Assembly: GCF_022568815.1 (NCBI RefSeq)
Contig: NZ_JAKZHX010000004.1
Location: 62,001-126,000, forward strand
Reading direction: 5' to 3'
DNA length: 64,000 nt
Source of the DNA: Undibacterium paludis
GTDB taxonomy: Bacteria > Pseudomonadota > Gammaproteobacteria > Burkholderiales > Burkholderiaceae_D
Every line of letters begins with the position of its first letter. Positions within the stretch are counted from its first letter, which is position 1. The position numbers and the translations under genes are program-made. Below, piece after piece: positions 62,166 to 64,000 of this stretch. Below the pieces are notes generated by a model. The model had not been told where the DNA came from, made no database searches, and saw only the letters and a list, made by a program, of their open reading frames with translations.

Positions 62166-64000
62166 ATGTCCAATCAACTTGAACGCCTGATCCATCTCTT
62201 GCGCCTGCGCCGTATCGGTATGCGGCTGGCGCTCAGCTACGGGCTCTTGCTCAGTTTATTGAGCATAGGTTTGATATTGCCAATTTTACAAATACAGAAA
62301 ATGACCTCCGTCCGGGAAAACTTTGCCCGTAACGAGATGCAAAGCCTGTTATATGTGCAAGAACTCAGCCTGAATACAGAAAATGTTGGCCGCGCCCTGC
62401 TGCAATTGCTGACTGTGCCGCGCGAACAACGTGTGACTGAATACACCGCCGTCGATGAAAAAAACCGTCAGATCGACAAGCTGATCGGCTCGCTGGAAAC
62501 CATATTGCGCGACGATACACAACTGGCAACCCTGAAAGCCCTGAAAGAAAAGCGTAATGCCTACCAGATGCATTACATCCAGACCGTCAATCAGCTGGAA
62601 GATGAAGGTCAGGAAGCTGCCAAATCCACCTTCCTGAAACAGGTTCAACCTGCCCTGGGCGCCTTGCTGCAGGAATCAAAGACCTTCCTGGCAACCGAGC
62701 AAAAACTGATACAGGAACACCAGGCAGAAGAGCAACGAGAATTTGAACGCACCGGCCTGCGCGTGGCCATGGTGTCTGCCATCGCTGTCGTAGTGGCAGC
62801 ATTGCTGGCTTGGCTGACGACCCGCAGCGTCGTCAGGCCACTGGCGAAACTCGAAGCAAGCGCACGCCAGATTGCCAAAGGTGACTACCAGACCCGCTTC
62901 AATCCTGGCAAGACAGAAGAAGTTGCGCGTGTAGGTGAAGCACTCAATACCATGGCCGCCGCCATCAGTGTGCGTGAACAGGCGGTTGAACGCCTGGCCT
63001 ATCATGATTCGCTGACTGATTTGCCGAATCGTATCTCCCTGTTCAAAACCCATGATGGCAAAGGCTCGCCGCACCAGGGTATCATATTGATGGACCTGGC
63101 GCGCCTGAAGACCATCAATGAAACCCTGGGTTTTGATACCGGCGACAGCGTCATCGCCGATGTTGCCGCCCGCCTCAAGACCGTCATTGCGAATGACAGC
63201 CACGAACCCAAACCCTGGCTGGCGCGCCTGCCAGGCGGTGCCTTTGCGATACTTTGCACAAATTGTGACAGGGATGTCATCGCCGACCTGCATCAACGCA
63301 TAGACCTCGCCATGGCAGAACCGGTCAAATGTGGCCAGCATTCTGTCGATGTCAACCTGGTTTGCGGTTTTGCCCAGACTGCAGAAACGGCATTGCCGCT
63401 GATGACCCTGATCAGAAATGCAGAAGTCGCCCTGTATGCAGCCAAACGCAGCGCCAGTGCGACCGCCTGGTACACCGATGCACAAGAGGCATCACGCCTG
63501 AGTCACCTGACATTGCTGTCCGATCTGCGCACAGCCGTCCGCGCATCCGAATTGCAGATGTGGCTGCAACCCAAACTATCACTTGATACTGGGCATGCTT
63601 ACGGTTTTGAAGCCCTGGTCCGTTGGCAACATCCCATACGCGGCTTTATTTCCCCCGCCGAATTTGTCCCGTTTGCCGAACGTACAGGCTATATCAGCAT
63701 GATCACCATGTGGATGCTGGAACAAGCCATGCAAACACTAAATAGCTGGCAAGGGCTGTACCCGCCGCAAAGCATAGCAGTCAATCTCAGCACCCATGAT
63801 TTGCGCAACCCTGCCTTCCCTGAACAGGTTGCAGAACTGCTGCAAAAATATGCATTAAATCCAAAACTGCTGAAGCTGGAAATCACCGAAAGCGGCATCA
63901 TGGAAGATCCGGGCAGCACCATAGAGCTATTGAACCGGCTGCGCGCCATCGGCCTTGATCTGTCGATCGATGATTTTGGCACCGGCTATTCTTCCCTGTC
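62166..64000 (+). CDS. Membrane HAMP-GGDEF-EAL c-di-GMP signalling protein (3' end outside window)
   Basis: The gene is open from the ATG at 62166 to the window edge, 611 codons. A first helix lies at residues about 18-38, then a four-helix-bundle-like periplasmic sensor region (40-195), a second helix (198-220) and HAMP (220-275). A GGDEF domain (about 278-445) has the signature replaced by GGAFA and is probably inactive as a cyclase. The EAL domain from about 455 keeps FEALVRW, LEITESGIM and DDFGTGYSSL, so it should be a c-di-GMP phosphodiesterase. Its end is missing. Confidence 0.9.
   Translation, partial: MSNQLERLIHLLRLRRIGMRLALSYGLLLSLLSIGLILPILQIQKMTSVRENFARNEMQSLLYVQELSLNTENVGRALLQLLTVPREQRVTEYTAVDEKNRQIDKLIGSLETILRDDTQLATLKALKEKRNAYQMHYIQTVNQLEDEGQEAAKSTFLKQVQPALGALLQESKTFLATEQKLIQEHQAEEQREFERTGLRVAMVSAIAVVVAALLAWLTTRSVVRPLAKLEASARQIAKGDYQTRFNPGKTEEVARVGEALNTMAAAISVREQAVERLAYHDSLTDLPNRISLFKTHDGKGSPHQGIILMDLARLKTINETLGFDTGDSVIADVAARLKTVIANDSHEPKPWLARLPGGAFAILCTNCDRDVIADLHQRIDLAMAEPVKCGQHSVDVNLVCGFAQTAETALPLMTLIRNAEVALYAAKRSASATAWYTDAQEASRLSHLTLLSDLRTAVRASELQMWLQPKLSLDTGHAYGFEALVRWQHPIRGFISPAEFVPFAERTGYISMITMWMLEQAMQTLNSWQGLYPPQSIAVNLSTHDLRNPAFPEQVAELLQKYALNPKLLKLEITESGIMEDPGSTIELLNRLRAIGLDLSIDDFGTGYSSL

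Overview
The window reads as a chromosomal segment of a betaproteobacterium of the order Burkholderiales. The family Oxalobacteraceae, possibly near Undibacterium, fits best. This rests on gene content and order I recognise: aceE-aceF-lpdA with lipoyl domains on E3, holC followed by a small acidic protein, a Trp-rich TIGR04438-type peptide, a bifunctional Ser/Thr kinase/phosphatase beside nitrate assimilation genes, and moderate GC with AT-rich promoters. The genus is inference. I see no rRNA, tRNA or CRISPR array.

Layout. 1-4.6 kb: end of an outer-membrane barrel gene, a small membrane protein, a GGDEF diguanylate cyclase, a GNAT acetyltransferase and an HPt/HD-GYP fusion. 4.6-8 kb: a periplasmic M16 zinc protease, flanked by the tail of a lost second M16 gene and by a small inverted-repeat element. 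8-14.3 kb: the pyruvate dehydrogenase operon aceE-aceF-lpdA. 14.3-15.8 kb: a gene-poor scar with an IS21-family remnant between two copies of one regulatory segment. 15.8-21.3 kb: a PQQ-propeller lipoprotein, a DUF2322-type protein and a large TonB-dependent receptor. 21.7-32.2 kb: housekeeping genes (folD, prlC, a glutaredoxin-like protein, holC, dadA, an Lrp-type regulator, a branched-chain amino acid binding protein, cytochrome c, a LysR regulator, lgt). 32.2-38.7 kb: an orphan binding protein, leuA behind two leucine-rich leader ORFs and an intrinsic terminator, then a MocR regulator divergent from an osmC/paiB/GNAT operon. 38.7-39.4 kb: a decayed gene. 39.4-40.8 kb: a GAF/MshEN protein lacking its ATPase domain.

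40.8-50.8 kb is the most unusual part. It is one minus-strand operon encoding a TpsB transporter, a secreted TPR-CHAT protease, a large TpsA exoprotein, a CHASE2 adenylate cyclase and a FecR-domain protein. The genes are 11-25 bases apart or overlap by 4, which suggests a protease-associated surface-protein secretion system with its own cyclic-nucleotide sensor. 51-53 kb holds small metabolic and transport genes.

53.1-62 kb is a nitrate assimilation region: nasA, nirD and nirB on one strand, a NarK-type transporter and the kinase/phosphatase on the other. The central intergenic region has a sigma-54-type promoter facing each way, each with a dyad about 80-115 bases upstream. The window ends inside a HAMP/GGDEF/EAL signalling gene.

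Functions are assigned from recognised motifs in the translated sequence. No database search was run, and regulatory sites are pattern matches only.
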